DNA from: Nocardioides aromaticivorans
GTDB lineage: Bacteria > Actinomycetota > Actinomycetes > Propionibacteriales > Nocardioidaceae
NCBI RefSeq assembly: GCF_013408525.1
Contig: NZ_JACBZM010000001.1
Location: forward strand, 806,001-870,000
Length of the DNA: 64,000 nucleotides
Direction of reading: 5' to 3'
The translations under genes were made by a program, and so were the position numbers. Within the stretch, counting starts at the first letter, position 1, and every line of letters starts with the position of its first letter. Below are positions 1 through 8,685 of the stretch, one piece after another. Below the pieces are notes generated by a model that ran no database searches, was not told the DNA's origin, and was given only the letters and a program-made list of their open reading frames with translations.

Positions 1-118
1 TGATCGGGACGTCGACGGGCTCGAGCCAGATGCCGACGACCACGAGGGCGGCGAAGAGGGCCAGCACGGACGCGATCCCGAGGTCGCTCAGCACCCACCG
101 CCGGAGGACGCGGATCAT
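1..118 (-). CDS. Membrane protein, N-terminal fragment (runs off window)
   Basis: Only the first 39 codons are inside the window; the rest lies before base 1. The ATG at 118 overlaps the TGA of the upstream glycosylase gene as ATGA, so the two are probably translationally coupled. The fragment starts MIRVLRRWVLSDLG and continues into a hydrophobic stretch (about residues 14-31, rich in Ala, Leu and Val) ending in GIWLEP. This looks like one membrane segment behind a short basic cytoplasmic N-terminus. The family cannot be recognised from so little sequence. The start and reading frame are well supported by the overlap; the function is unknown. Confidence 0.6.
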   Translation of the reverse strand, partial: MIRVLRRWVLSDLGIASVLALFAALVVVGIWLEPVDVPI

Positions 119-969
119 CGCGCCGCCCGGGAGCGGAAGGTGGGCTGGCAGCGGGCGCACCAGAAGAGGTTGCGCCCGCCCAGGACCTCGGTGCGGACGG
201 CGCGCCCGCAGACGTGGCACGGCTGCCCCGCGCGCCGGTAGACGTAGACCTCGCCACCGTGGTCGTCCACGCGCGGCGGGCGCCCCATGGCCTCGGGCAG
301 GTGGGCAGGCCGGACGGTGTCGATCCGCCCGGTGCGCACTCCCTCCCGCATCAGCACGACCAGATCGTCCCAGATCGCGCGCCATTGCGAGACGCGAAGC
401 GTCCGGCCGGGCCGCATCGGGTGGATCCGGTGCCGGAAGAGCACCTCGGCGCGGTAGACGTTCCCGACGCCCGCGAGGACGGCCTGGTCCATCAGCAGCG
501 ACCCGATCGGGGCGCTGCTGCGACCGATCCGCTCCCACGCCCGGTCCGGCTCCGCGTCCTCCCGCAACGGGTCCGGCCCGATCCGCGCGGTGACGGCGTC
601 GCGCTCCGCGGCGGTGACCAGCTCGCACCGGGTCGGGCCGCGCAGGTCCGCGTACGCCGCCTGCTCCCCCGCACCGGCCGGGCGGACCAGGCGCAGCCGC
701 ACCTGGCCGACGGGCTCGGGGACGGCCGGCACGTCGTCGTACACGTCGAAGGTGCCGTAGAGGCCGAGGTGGACGTGCACGAAGCGCTCGCCCTCGAACC
801 GGACGAACAGCTGCTTGCCCCACGCCTCGGCATCGAGCAGGCGGCTGCCGTCGACCTGGCGGGCGCCGGCGTCGAAGCGTCCCTGCGGGCTGCCGACACG
901 GACGAGGCGGCGGCCGAAGACGGTCGTGATCTCGCCGGCCAGGCGATGGAGGGTGTGCCCCTCGGGCAT
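115..969 (-). CDS. Fpg/Nei-family DNA glycosylase/AP lyase
   Basis: 284-residue base-excision repair enzyme that should remove oxidised bases and nick the abasic site. It begins MPEGHTLHRL: after Met removal the Pro nucleophile and catalytic Glu of the Fpg/Nei family are at the N-terminus. A conserved Lys lies near residue 52 (AWGKQLF). The C-terminus carries the family zinc finger (CHVCG ... WCARC) with the GGRNLFW turn that holds the DNA-contacting Arg. PEG followed by His rather than the usual PELPEVE of MutM suggests the endonuclease VIII-like (Nei) actinobacterial branch. Whether it prefers oxidised pyrimidines or purines cannot be read from sequence. The ATG overlaps the rpiB stop by 4 bases (ATGA), so it belongs to the lpdA-rpiB-glycosylase string. 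Confidence 0.93.
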   Translation of the reverse strand: MPEGHTLHRLAGEITTVFGRRLVRVGSPQGRFDAGARQVDGSRLLDAEAWGKQLFVRFEGERFVHVHLGLYGTFDVYDDVPAVPEPVGQVRLRLVRPAGAGEQAAYADLRGPTRCELVTAAERDAVTARIGPDPLREDAEPDRAWERIGRSSAPIGSLLMDQAVLAGVGNVYRAEVLFRHRIHPMRPGRTLRVSQWRAIWDDLVVLMREGVRTGRIDTVRPAHLPEAMGRPPRVDDHGGEVYVYRRAGQPCHVCGRAVRTEVLGGRNLFWCARCQPTFRSRAAR

Positions 970-1475
970 CAGGCCTGGCCGTGCCCGAGAGCGGACTCGG
1001 GCAGCGGCGGGAGCTCACCCGTCGTCTCGTAGGACGCCATCTGGCCGATCCGGCGCACGTGGCGCTCGTCGCCGGGGAACGGCGTGCTGAGGAAGACCTC
1101 GACCAGCCGGGTCATCTCGTCGATGGTGTGCATGCGGCCACCGACGGCGACGACCCACGCGTCGTTGTGCTCGCGGGCCAGGCTGGCGGTCTCCTCCGAC
1201 CACGCGAGCGCGGCGCGGATGCCCTTGACCTTGTTGGCGGCGATCTGCTCGCCGTTGCCCGAGCCGCCGATCACGACGCCCAGGCTGTCGAGCCCGGCCT
1301 CGCGGTCGGCGCGCACGCCCTCGGCGGCGCGCAGGCAGAAGACGGGGTAGTCGTCGAGCGCGTCGTAGACGAAGGGACCGTGGTCGACCGGCTCGTAGCC
1401 GTTGTCGGTCAGCCAGCTGGTGAGGTGGGACTTCAGCTCCAGGCCGGCGTGGTCGCAGCCGAGGTGAACGCGCAT
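969..1475 (-). CDS. rpiB: Ribose-5-phosphate isomerase B
   Basis: 168-residue RpiB/LacA-type isomerase interconverting ribose-5-phosphate and ribulose-5-phosphate. Visible hallmarks are the N-terminal CDHAG motif (catalytic base region), VIGGSGNGEQIAANK (phosphate/anomeric site) and the closing ARRHN-like segment AREHNDAWVVAVGGR. I chose the ATG at 1475 (MRVHLGCDHAG) because a GAGAGA Shine-Dalgarno-like run sits just upstream. An in-frame ATG at 1496 that overlaps the lpdA stop as TGATG would add seven residues. In this window it could feed ribose-5-phosphate from nucleoside breakdown into the pentose phosphate pathway, although it is about 10 kb from punA. Confidence 0.93.
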   Translation of the reverse strand: MRVHLGCDHAGLELKSHLTSWLTDNGYEPVDHGPFVYDALDDYPVFCLRAAEGVRADREAGLDSLGVVIGGSGNGEQIAANKVKGIRAALAWSEETASLAREHNDAWVVAVGGRMHTIDEMTRLVEVFLSTPFPGDERHVRRIGQMASYETTGELPPLPESALGHGQA

Positions 1476-1495
1476 GGCCGCCATTCTCTCAGGCA

Positions 1496-2863
1496 TCACG
1501 CCTGGTGGAGTCGGCGGGCCGCCTCCGCGATCGAGCCGCTGATCGACGGGTAGACGGTGAAGGTGTTGGCGAACTCGTCGGCCGTCAGCCGCTCCTTGAC
1601 CGCGAGCGTCACCGGGTGGATCAGCTCGGAGGCCCGCGGGCCGACGACGACGCCGCCGAGCAGCACCCCGGAGCCCGGGCTGATGAAGAGCTTCACGAAG
1701 CCGTCGGTGATGCCCTGCATCTTGGCGCGCGCGTTGGTGGCGAGCGGCTGCAGGACGACCTCGGCGGCGGTCTTGCCCGCGTCGACCTGCTGCTGCGTCA
1801 CGCCGACCGTCGCGATCTCCGGCGAGGTGAAGACGTTGGACGAGACGTCGCGCAGGTCGAGCGGCGCCACGGCGTCGCCGAGGAAGTGCCACATCGCGAT
1901 CCGCCCCTGCATGGCGGCGACGGAGGCCAGCATGAACACGCCGGTGCAGTCGCCGGCGGCGTAGACACCGCGGGCCGAGGTGCGCGAGACCCGATCGACC
2001 TCGATGAAGCCGCCGTCGTCGAGCCGGACCCCGGCCTCCTCGAGCCCGAGTCCGGTCGTGTTGGGCACCGAGCCGAGGGCCAGGATGCAGTGCGAACCGG
2101 TGACCTCGCGGCCGTCGGCGAGCGTCACCGTGACCACGTCGCCGTCGCGGGCCACCGACTGCATGCGCGACTGGCCGAGCACGGTCATGCCGCGGCGGGT
2201 GGCGACGTCCTCGAGCACCTGGGCGGCGTCCTGGTCCTCGCCCGGCAGGATCCGCTCCCGCGAGGAGACGAGGGTGACCGGGATGCCGAGCGCCTGGTAG
2301 GCGCTGGCGAACTCGGCTCCGGTGACACCCGAGCCGACGACGATCATGTGCTCGGGCACCACGTCGAGGTCGTAGACCTGCTCCCAGGTGAGGATCCGCT
2401 CGCCGTCGGGCTGGGCGCTGGGGAGGGTCCGCGGCGCGGCGCCGGTCGCGACGAGGATCGCGTCGGCGTCGTACGACGACTCGGTGCCGTCGTCGTGGGT
2501 CGCGACCACCCGGGCGGGGCCGTCGAGCCGGCCCCGACCGTGGACGACGGTCACCCCCTCGCGGGCGAGCCGGCTCTCGATGTCGGCCGACTGGGCGAGC
2601 GCGAGCAGCTTCACCCGCGCGTTGACCTTCGCCAGGTCGACGCGCGGCGAGTCCACCTCGATGCCGAGCTGGCCCGCCTCGAGCAGGTCGGTCATCACCT
2701 CGGCGGTGGCGATCAGCGTCTTGCTCGGCACGCAGTCGGTCAGCACGGCCGAGCCGCCGATGCCGTCGGAGTCGACGACCACGACCTCCGCCCCGAGCTG
2801 CGCGGCGACCAGCGCCGACTCGTAGCCACCGGGTCCGCCGCCGACGATCACCACTCGGGTCAT
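1496..2863 (-). CDS. lpdA: LpdA-type NAD(P)H:quinone oxidoreductase (flavoprotein disulfide reductase family)
   Basis: 455-residue two-dinucleotide-binding flavoprotein. The FAD Rossmann motif GGGPGGYES is near residue 6, the second Rossmann motif VVGSGVTGAEFASAY is mid-protein, and the FAD-closing motif is GVYAAGDCTG. At the position where true lipoamide dehydrogenases have CxxxxC it reads GGSAVLTDCVPSKT, so the first redox Cys is Ala. The sequence closely follows M. tuberculosis LpdA (Rv3303c), which also lacks the pair and acts as a quinone reductase, not a lipoamide dehydrogenase. I therefore assign the quinone reductase role. The ATG at 2863 is chosen; a second in-frame ATG at 2872 would add three residues. 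It is followed closely by rpiB. Confidence 0.88.
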   Translation of the reverse strand: MTRVVIVGGGPGGYESALVAAQLGAEVVVVDSDGIGGSAVLTDCVPSKTLIATAEVMTDLLEAGQLGIEVDSPRVDLAKVNARVKLLALAQSADIESRLAREGVTVVHGRGRLDGPARVVATHDDGTESSYDADAILVATGAAPRTLPSAQPDGERILTWEQVYDLDVVPEHMIVVGSGVTGAEFASAYQALGIPVTLVSSRERILPGEDQDAAQVLEDVATRRGMTVLGQSRMQSVARDGDVVTVTLADGREVTGSHCILALGSVPNTTGLGLEEAGVRLDDGGFIEVDRVSRTSARGVYAAGDCTGVFMLASVAAMQGRIAMWHFLGDAVAPLDLRDVSSNVFTSPEIATVGVTQQQVDAGKTAAEVVLQPLATNARAKMQGITDGFVKLFISPGSGVLLGGVVVGPRASELIHPVTLAVKERLTADEFANTFTVYPSISGSIAEAARRLHQA

Positions 2864-2916
2864 GGCCGTCATTCTTGCAGCCGGTGCCGGACGCCGGGAC
2901 GCCGCCGGGGCGCCGG

Positions 2917-3630
2917 TCAGGGCAGGGCGACCGGCTCGGAGCACCGGGTCGTCTGGCCCTCGGCGGCCCGGCCGTGGTTGACCCGGGCGATGCCGCCGTC
3001 GTCCTTGAACCCCCAGGCGGGCTCGCGCCCCGAGAGCACCCCGACGCAGAACACGACCGACGTGGCCGGTTCGGGCAGCCGGACGTCGTCGCCGCCCGGC
3101 GCCGGGGGCGCGTAGGCCCGCAGGGGCAGCGGCATCCGCACGGTCTCGCCCAGCTCGCGACCGTCGCCGAGCTCGGTCACCCCGATCCACGGGAACGCGT
3201 CGCCGACCGCGTCGGCGGCCACCGGCAGCACGCGCTTGGCGAGCTCGACCCGGCCCGGCTCGTCCCCCGGCAGCACGTAGGTCTGGTCGGGACCGTCGGA
3301 GAGCCGGCCGGAGTCGTCGGGCACCCGGTTCGTGACCAGGACGGGCGCGCCCGAGCGGTTGGTCACCGACCACGTCACCACCACCGCGTCGGCGTCGACC
3401 TCGACCGACGCCTCGACGGCGAGCCGGGTGCTGTCGAGCGTCGCGGTCGGCGTCGGCGTCGTCGGGGCCGCCGGTCCGGCGCCCGGCCCCGTCGGGTCGC
3501 GGTCGTCCCGGTCGTCACGGTCGGTGCGGTCGCCACCACAGGCGGCGAGGGCACCGAGGACGACCGGGAGGAGCGCCGCGAGCGCCACCCTCCGGCGCGC
3601 CCGCCGCGGCCGGTCAGCTGTAGGACTCAC
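2917..3630 (-). CDS. Secreted lipoprotein, unknown function (possible immunity protein)
   Basis: About 237-residue lipoprotein. A basic stretch (RPRRARRRVA) is followed by a hydrophobic segment and the lipobox LGALAAC, then an Asp/Arg- and Pro/Thr-rich linker (DRDDRDDRD, PTTPTPTAT) and a globular part containing VVVTWSVTNRSG. It should be exported and anchored on the outer face of the membrane. I favour GTG at 3630 (VSPTADRPRR); an ATG at 3654 is also possible. Either start lies inside the 3' end of the upstream metalloprotease gene (stop at 3614), giving an overlap of 17 or 41 bases and strong coupling. Being directly behind a toxin-like gene is the usual place for an immunity gene, but nothing in its sequence proves that. 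The family is not recognised. Confidence 0.8.
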   Translation of the reverse strand: MSPTADRPRRARRRVALAALLPVVLGALAACGGDRTDRDDRDDRDPTGPGAGPAAPTTPTPTATLDSTRLAVEASVEVDADAVVVTWSVTNRSGAPVLVTNRVPDDSGRLSDGPDQTYVLPGDEPGRVELAKRVLPVAADAVGDAFPWIGVTELGDGRELGETVRMPLPLRAYAPPAPGGDDVRLPEPATSVVFCVGVLSGREPAWGFKDDGGIARVNHGRAAEGQTTRCSEPVALP

Positions 3631-5380
3631 GGCGGTCCCAGCCGAGCTCGTCACGCAGCCCGTTCTCGGTCAGGACCGCGGGGTGGTCCGGGTCGACGCG
3701 CTCGGGGGTCGACGGGTCGTGGTCGTGGTCGACCGGCAGCCCCACGGCGGTGCGCTCGCCCTGCGCGACGCCGTGGTCCACCGTCGCGTCACCGTCGTAC
3801 GGCGTGCCGTCGAAGTTCTCGCTGAAGAAGTCGTAGATGTGCGCCATCTCGTGGTACAGCCCGGCGATCGGGGGCCGCCCCTCCCCCGAGCCCTGCCGGT
3901 GCGGGTTGTACTCGATGGTGCCGTCCTCGTGGGCGTAGTTGTTGTCCTCGCCGAGCTCGCGAATGGTGACGGTGTCGCGACCGATGCCCAGGAAGCCGGA
4001 GTCGTCGTGCTCCGCCTTGAGCCGGGCGAGCATCTCCTGGCCGGTCGGCGACGCGGCGAGCAGGTCCAGGTCGGCCTGGGTGCGCGCGACGAACTCCGGC
4101 GAGCCCTCGATCCGGATGAAGTCCGACAGGTCGTCCAGCTCGATCCGCACACGGGTCCGTGTCTCGACGTCGCCGGCGTGGGTGTCGCCGTCCTCGCCGT
4201 AGGCCGTGTCGCTGCCGCTGCCGCCGTACGTCGTGTCGTCGCCCCGGCCGGCGTAGGCGACGTCGTCGCCGGCCCCGCCGACGAGGGTGTCGTCGTCACG
4301 GCCGCCGGAGACCACGTCGTCACCGGCTCCGCCGAGGACCAGGTCGTCGCCCCGCGCGCCCTCGAGGTAGTCCTTCCCCTCGCCGCCCGCGACCGTGTCG
4401 TCGCCGTCGGTCCCGTAGACGGTGTCGTCGCCGTGCCCGCCGTAGAGCTGGTCGTCGCCACCCTCGCCGTCGAGGTAGTCGCGGTCGGCGCCACCGGAGA
4501 CGTAGCTGTCGCCGCCGCCGGCGTCGACGCTGTCCTGGCCGTCGCCGCCGAGGACCGTGGTGTCGCCGTCGCTCGTGCTCCGGACCGTGTCGTTGCCCTC
4601 GCCACCGACGACGGTGACGTCGACGTCCGCGCTCGAGGAGACGGTGATCGTGTCGTTGCCGTCGCCGGCGCGGACGACGACCGTCTGCCCGACCGGCACG
4701 CGGTAAGGCACGCCGTTGACGATCACGAAGGTCACCCCGGTGGCCGGGTTGGTCCACACGGTGACCCGGTCGTCGCCGCTGCCCGTGTTGACGATCGTCT
4801 GGCCGCCGACGTTGAGGACGCCGACGCCGTCGGCGCCGGCGGGCACGTCGAAGCCGTCCTCCTGGCCCGAGGCGACGCGCTGCCAGGTGGCCGCGATCGC
4901 CTCCCACTGGCCGGTGAGCTCCTTGAGCGCGGCATCGCACCGGCCGAGCTCGCCGTCGAGTGCCGAACGGATCTGGGTCGCCTCCGCCTCGGCGTCCTTG
5001 ACCCGCTTCTCCTCGGCATCGTCGGCCGGGTAGAAGGTCACCCAGCCCAGGAGGCCGAAGTGGCGGATGCCCGCGACCTTCGCCCACGACGCGTCCAGCT
5101 GCGACTCCGCCGCGCGCACGCTGCCCGCACCGTCGCGCAGGACCCGCGCGGCGTTCCGCGCGATCTCGCTCGCGGTGTCGAGGGACGCCACGATGCGCTG
5201 GCGGTGGCCGGCGTAGGAGTCGGCGGTCGCTCCCTCCCAGCCGGCGGCGTACACGGAGCGCGCGCCCTCGTTCACCCGGTCGCCGGAACCGGCGAGCAGG
5301 CCGTCCAGGTCCTCCCAGCCGGCGGCGGCCGCGTCCAGGTCGGGGGCGTCCTCACCCAGTCGCCAGATCCCCAGTGCCAT
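3614..5380 (-). CDS. WXG100-like / RTX repeat / M91-type zinc metalloprotease fusion
   Basis: 588 residues in three parts. Residues 1 to about 175 are helical with no signal peptide and carry WEG (48-50) in AAGWEGATADSY, as in type VII secretion (ESX/LXG-like) substrates. Residues about 195-400 hold calcium-binding RTX nonapeptides of the GGxGxDxx type (GGHGDDTVYG, GGAGDDVVSG and others), predicting a beta-roll. Residues about 410-588 carry HEMAHIYD (His510, Glu511, His514) and GERTAVGLPVD, typical of family M91 (NleD-like) zinc proteases, with Glu542 a likely third ligand. The whole protein looks like an exported effector or polymorphic toxin that folds on contact with calcium and carries a protease tip. 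The ATG at 5380 is 3 bases after the small ESX-like gene. No ESX export machinery is in the window. Confidence 0.88.
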   Translation of the reverse strand: MALGIWRLGEDAPDLDAAAAGWEDLDGLLAGSGDRVNEGARSVYAAGWEGATADSYAGHRQRIVASLDTASEIARNAARVLRDGAGSVRAAESQLDASWAKVAGIRHFGLLGWVTFYPADDAEEKRVKDAEAEATQIRSALDGELGRCDAALKELTGQWEAIAATWQRVASGQEDGFDVPAGADGVGVLNVGGQTIVNTGSGDDRVTVWTNPATGVTFVIVNGVPYRVPVGQTVVVRAGDGNDTITVSSSADVDVTVVGGEGNDTVRSTSDGDTTVLGGDGQDSVDAGGGDSYVSGGADRDYLDGEGGDDQLYGGHGDDTVYGTDGDDTVAGGEGKDYLEGARGDDLVLGGAGDDVVSGGRDDDTLVGGAGDDVAYAGRGDDTTYGGSGSDTAYGEDGDTHAGDVETRTRVRIELDDLSDFIRIEGSPEFVARTQADLDLLAASPTGQEMLARLKAEHDDSGFLGIGRDTVTIRELGEDNNYAHEDGTIEYNPHRQGSGEGRPPIAGLYHEMAHIYDFFSENFDGTPYDGDATVDHGVAQGERTAVGLPVDHDHDPSTPERVDPDHPAVLTENGLRDELGWDRRESYS

Positions 5381-5383
5381 CGC

Positions 5384-5734
5384 CTACACCAGCCCCAGCA
5401 GGCCCTGCAGGAACGGGTTCGTGGTGACCTCGTCGCGCGTGGCCCGGCTGAGCCGGGCGGCCTCCTCGTCCTGTGCGGTCAGGTCGAACGCGGTCGTGTA
5501 GAGGTCGTCCATGTCGCCCTCGAGGACGGCCGCGAGTCGTCCGACCGCGAGGTCACCGGCGTCGACGCACGCGACGTGGCTGGCGACGAGGGCGGGACCG
5601 CCCGCGGAGTTGCCGGCCGCACCGGCGTCGACCTGCAGGGCGACCGCGCCGCTGCTCCAGCCCTTGTTGATGCCCTTCGACTCCGCAAGGCAGATGTCGG
5701 CCAGCTTGCAGAGGTCCTGTGGTGTGACCTGCAT
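5384..5734 (-). CDS. Small ESX-like (type VII secretion target-like) protein
   Basis: 116-residue, largely helical, Ala-rich protein without a signal peptide. It starts MQVTPQDLCKLADICLAES and has a Gly-Trp turn at 25-26 (KGWSSG), then a second helix region ending DLYTTAFDLTAQDEEAARL. Its size, two-helix pattern and central GW turn resemble WXG100/EspC-type small ESX proteins. It lacks a strict W-x-G, and its Tyr/Asp motif is Y-x4-D, one residue longer than the canonical YxxxD. It is directly upstream (3-base gap) of the WXG-RTX-M91 gene, the usual position of a secretion partner or chaperone. Function is inferred from position and size only. Confidence 0.75.
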   Translation of the reverse strand: MQVTPQDLCKLADICLAESKGINKGWSSGAVALQVDAGAAGNSAGGPALVASHVACVDAGDLAVGRLAAVLEGDMDDLYTTAFDLTAQDEEAARLSRATRDEVTTNPFLQGLLGLV

Positions 5735-5793
5735 GGTCGCCTCCCGTCCGAGAACGTCGGGGTGGCGTCGTCTCCCCGACCGGACGGGACCTA

Positions 5794-5810
5794 CCCCGGG
5801 AGTCCCGGGG
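5794..5810. terminator. Perfect GC hairpin between lpd and the ESX-like gene
   Basis: CCCCGGGAGTCCCGGGG is an uninterrupted inverted repeat with 8-base arms around one G. It lies 44 bases past the lpd stop and 60 bases before the start of the small ESX-like gene, both on the minus strand. There is no run of T after it in either direction, so it is at best a pause or a weak or Rho-assisted terminator. It marks the boundary between the lpd transcript and the cassette at 2917-5734. Confidence 0.4.
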
Positions 5811-5853
5811 CCAATCCCGTCCGGCCGGCGGAAGGTGTCGAGCCGGGCCGGCC

Positions 5854-7254
5854 CTACAGGTTGATCATGTGGCCGGCGATCCCGTGGATCGCCTCCTTGA
5901 CGGCCTCGGACAGCGTCGGGTGGGCGAACACGTTGCGGCCCACCTCGTCGGCGGTCAGGTCCCACTTCTGCGCCAGGGTCAGCGCCGGCAGGAGCTCGGT
6001 CACGTCGGGGCCGATCATGTGGGCACCGAGGATCTCGTTGTGCTCGGCGTCCGCGACGATCTTCACGAAGCCGACGCCCTCGCCGAGGCCTTGGGCCTTG
6101 CCGTTGGCCGAGAACGGGAACGAGGCCGTCTTGACGTCGTACCCCTTGTCCTTGGCCTGCTGCTCGCTGTAGCCGAACGAGCCGATCTGGGGCTGGCAGT
6201 ACGTCGCCCGCGGGACGAAGTCGTACTCGACCGGCATGGTCTCCGCACCCGCGAGGGTCTCGGCGGCGACGATGCCCATCGCCTCGGCGACGTGGGCGAG
6301 CATGAACTTCCCGGTGACGTCGCCGATGGCGTAGACGCCGTCGACGTTGGTGCGGCAGTACTCGTCGATCGCGATCGCGCCGCGGTCGGTCAGCGCGACA
6401 CCGGCGGCCTCGAGGCCGTAGCCCTCGACGCGCGGGGCGAAGCCGAAGGCCGCGAGGAACTTGTCGGCCTCCAGGACCTGCTCGTCGCCACCGGCGGCCG
6501 GAGCGATGCGGACCTTGACGCCGGAGCCGGTGTCCTCGACGCCCTTGACGGCGGTCGAGGTCAGCACCTTCACGCCGAGCTTCTTGTAGTGCTTGGCGAG
6601 CTCCTTGGACACGTCGGCGTCCTCGGTCGGGACCATCCGGTCGAGGAACTCGACGATGGTCACGTCGACGCCGAAGTTCTTCAGCACGTAGGCGAACTCG
6701 ACACCGATCGCACCCGAGCCGCCGATGACGATCGACGACGGGAGGTTCTCGTCGAGGATCTGCTCCTCGTAGGTGACGATGTTCTTGCCGTTGGGCTCCA
6801 CGCCCGGGACCGACCGGACGGTCGCGCCGGTGGCGAGGATCAGGTCGTCGCAGGTGTACTCGGCGGTCGAGCCGTCGTTGAGCGCCACCGAGATCGTCTT
6901 CGGACCGGTCAGGGTGCCCCAGCCGTCGACCTCGGTGATCTTGTTCTTCTTCATCAGGTAGTGGACGCCCTTGACGATGCCGGCGCTCACCTGGCGGGAG
7001 CGGGCGTGCGTCGGGCCGTAGGCCATCGTCGCGTCGCCCTCGATGCCGTACTTGGCCTTCTCGTGCGTCAGCGTGTGCGCCAGCTCGGCGTTCTTGAGCA
7101 GTGCCTTGGACGGGATGCAGCCCACGTTGAGGCACACACCGCCCCAGTACTTCTTCTCGATCACGGCAACGGACTTGCCGAGCTGGGCGGCGCGGATCGC
7201 GGCGACATACCCACCGGGGCCGGCACCGAGGACGAGGACATCGAAGTGGGTCAC
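5854..7254 (-). CDS. lpd: Dihydrolipoyl dehydrogenase (E3)
   Basis: 466-residue E3 flavoenzyme that reoxidises dihydrolipoamide in the pyruvate and 2-oxoglutarate dehydrogenase complexes. It has the FAD motif [14 protein letters not shown], the redox disulfide [13 protein letters not shown] (both cysteines present, unlike the lpdA paralogue at 1496), the NAD Rossmann [14 protein letters not shown], the second FAD motif YAIGDVTGK and the C-terminal interface HAHPTLSE-like segment [13 protein letters not shown] that supplies the catalytic His-Glu pair. It is very close to mycobacterial LpdC. The start is GTG at 7254. TAGGCT (7261-7266, minus strand) sits six bases before it with no Shine-Dalgarno, suggesting a leaderless mRNA. 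It is divergent from the first subtilase gene. Confidence 0.97.
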   Translation of the reverse strand: MTHFDVLVLGAGPGGYVAAIRAAQLGKSVAVIEKKYWGGVCLNVGCIPSKALLKNAELAHTLTHEKAKYGIEGDATMAYGPTHARSRQVSAGIVKGVHYLMKKNKITEVDGWGTLTGPKTISVALNDGSTAEYTCDDLILATGATVRSVPGVEPNGKNIVTYEEQILDENLPSSIVIGGSGAIGVEFAYVLKNFGVDVTIVEFLDRMVPTEDADVSKELAKHYKKLGVKVLTSTAVKGVEDTGSGVKVRIAPAAGGDEQVLEADKFLAAFGFAPRVEGYGLEAAGVALTDRGAIAIDEYCRTNVDGVYAIGDVTGKFMLAHVAEAMGIVAAETLAGAETMPVEYDFVPRATYCQPQIGSFGYSEQQAKDKGYDVKTASFPFSANGKAQGLGEGVGFVKIVADAEHNEILGAHMIGPDVTELLPALTLAQKWDLTADEVGRNVFAHPTLSEAVKEAIHGIAGHMINL

Positions 7255-7371
7255 GACCCAAGCCTAGTAGGGGGTGTGCTTGTGTCTCACATCACGCTGG
7301 GGCAGAGTGCGGGCTACTCACCGGTACGGCGGCTGAAGGGGTCGCCGACCACGATCGAGGAGTGCTCCCCC

Positions 7372-8562
7372 ATGTCTCGGATTCCCGGATTCCTTGCTGC
7401 CTGCGCGCTCGCGTGCGCGGGCCTCGCGGCCGTCCCGTCAGCCACCCAGGCCGCCCCCGCGGCCACGGAGGCGAGCGGGCCGGTCAAGGTGATCGTCACG
7501 CTCGAGCCGGGGGCCGACGCCCCCGCCGCGGCCCGCGCCCTCGCCACCCGGAGGGGCGGCAAGGTCACCCACGTCTACTCGCACGCCCTCAGGGGCTTCT
7601 CGGCGACCGTGCCGGACGCCCTGCTCACGCAGCTGAAGGGCGACCCGCGGGTCCGCTCGGTCGAGCTCGACCTGCCGGTGCGGATCAGCGACACCCAGAC
7701 CCCCACGCCGAGCTGGGGTCTGGACCGCGTCGACCAGCGCAACCTCCCGCTCGACAGCTCCTACTCGTCGACGGCCACCGGGCAGGGCGTCGACGTGTAC
7801 GTCGTCGACACCGGCATCCTGACCACCCACCCCGACTTCGGCGGTCGCGCGGTCTCCGGCACCGACACGGTCGACAACGACGGCAACGCCACCGACTGCA
7901 ACGGTCACGGGACCCACGTGTCGGGCACGATCGGCGGCTCGTCGTACGGCCTCGCCAAGAGCGCGCACCTGATCGGCGTGCGCGTCCTCGACTGCAACGG
8001 CTCGGGCGCCACCTCGGGCGTCGTCGCCGGCCTCGACTGGGTCGTCGCCCACCACCAGGCCGGCCAGCCGGCCGCGGCCAACATGAGCCTCGGCGGTGGC
8101 GCCTCGACCGCGCTGGACGCCGCCGTCGACCGGGTCATCGCCGACGGGGTGACCATGGCGGTCGCCGCGGGCAACGAGAACACCGACGCGTGCACGAAGT
8201 CGCCCGCCCGGGTCCCGAACGCGCTCACCGTCGCCGCCAGCGACCGCAACGACGCCCGCGCCAGCTTCTCCAACCGCGGCACCTGCGTCGACCTGTTCGC
8301 GCCCGGCGTCGACATCACCTCCGCGTGGCTGGCCAATGGCACCAACACGATCAGCGGTACGTCGATGGCGACCCCGCACGTGGCCGGCGCCGCCGCGCTC
8401 TACCTGGAGTCCCACCCGTCCGCGACGCCGGCGGCCGTCGGCACCGCCATCGTCGGGGCGAGCACGAAGAACAAGGTCACCGGGACCGCGCGCACGTGCG
8501 TGCTGCTGGTCGTCTGCTCCCCCGCCACGCCGGCCAACCACCTGCTGTACACCGGCAGCTGA
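7372..8562 (+). CDS. Secreted S8 subtilisin-family serine protease (copy 1)
   Basis: 396 residues. The signal peptide covers about 1-28 and ends near TQAAPA. An I9-type inhibitor propeptide covers about 36-105, followed by an aqualysin/proteinase K-like catalytic domain with Asp146 (VVDTGI), His179 (NGHGTHV), the oxyanion Asn in AAGNEN and Ser331 (GTSMATPH). Several cysteines (DCNGHG, LDCNGSG, GTCVDLF and two at the C-terminus) suggest disulfides as in proteinase K. The start is the ATG at 7372 with GAGGAG upstream. The next gene is a close paralogue. A strong hairpin terminator follows this gene, so the two are probably transcribed separately. Confidence 0.95.
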   Translation: MSRIPGFLAACALACAGLAAVPSATQAAPAATEASGPVKVIVTLEPGADAPAAARALATRRGGKVTHVYSHALRGFSATVPDALLTQLKGDPRVRSVELDLPVRISDTQTPTPSWGLDRVDQRNLPLDSSYSSTATGQGVDVYVVDTGILTTHPDFGGRAVSGTDTVDNDGNATDCNGHGTHVSGTIGGSSYGLAKSAHLIGVRVLDCNGSGATSGVVAGLDWVVAHHQAGQPAAANMSLGGGASTALDAAVDRVIADGVTMAVAAGNENTDACTKSPARVPNALTVAASDRNDARASFSNRGTCVDLFAPGVDITSAWLANGTNTISGTSMATPHVAGAAALYLESHPSATPAAVGTAIVGASTKNKVTGTARTCVLLVVCSPATPANHLLYTGS

Positions 8563-8590
8563 GGGTCGTCGAGGTACCGGATCACGACAC

Positions 8591-8637
8591 GCGTCTCCCG
8601 GCCCGACCGTCACGTCGGGCCGGGAGGCGCGTTGTTC
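8591..8637 (+). terminator. Strong intrinsic terminator after subtilase 1
   Basis: Arms 8591-8607 and 8614-8630 pair over 17 positions (one G-U wobble) around the six-base loop CGTCAC, and are followed by GTTGTTCC. This is one of the best terminator-like hairpins in the window. It separates the two tandem subtilase genes. Confidence 0.85.
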
Positions 8638-8685
8638 CTGCGGGGGACGTCGTGGGGGCGCGCCCGGACAGGAGTTGGTCCGACG

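Noticed and set aside
4180..4640. DNA repeat array
   Set aside because: The repetition follows the RTX nonapeptide code in the protein; at the DNA level the units differ, so it is a protein repeat and not a mobile or satellite repeat.
5794..5810. Full intrinsic terminator
   Set aside because: The stem is perfect but short-looped and lacks a T-run, so it is listed only as a weak hairpin.
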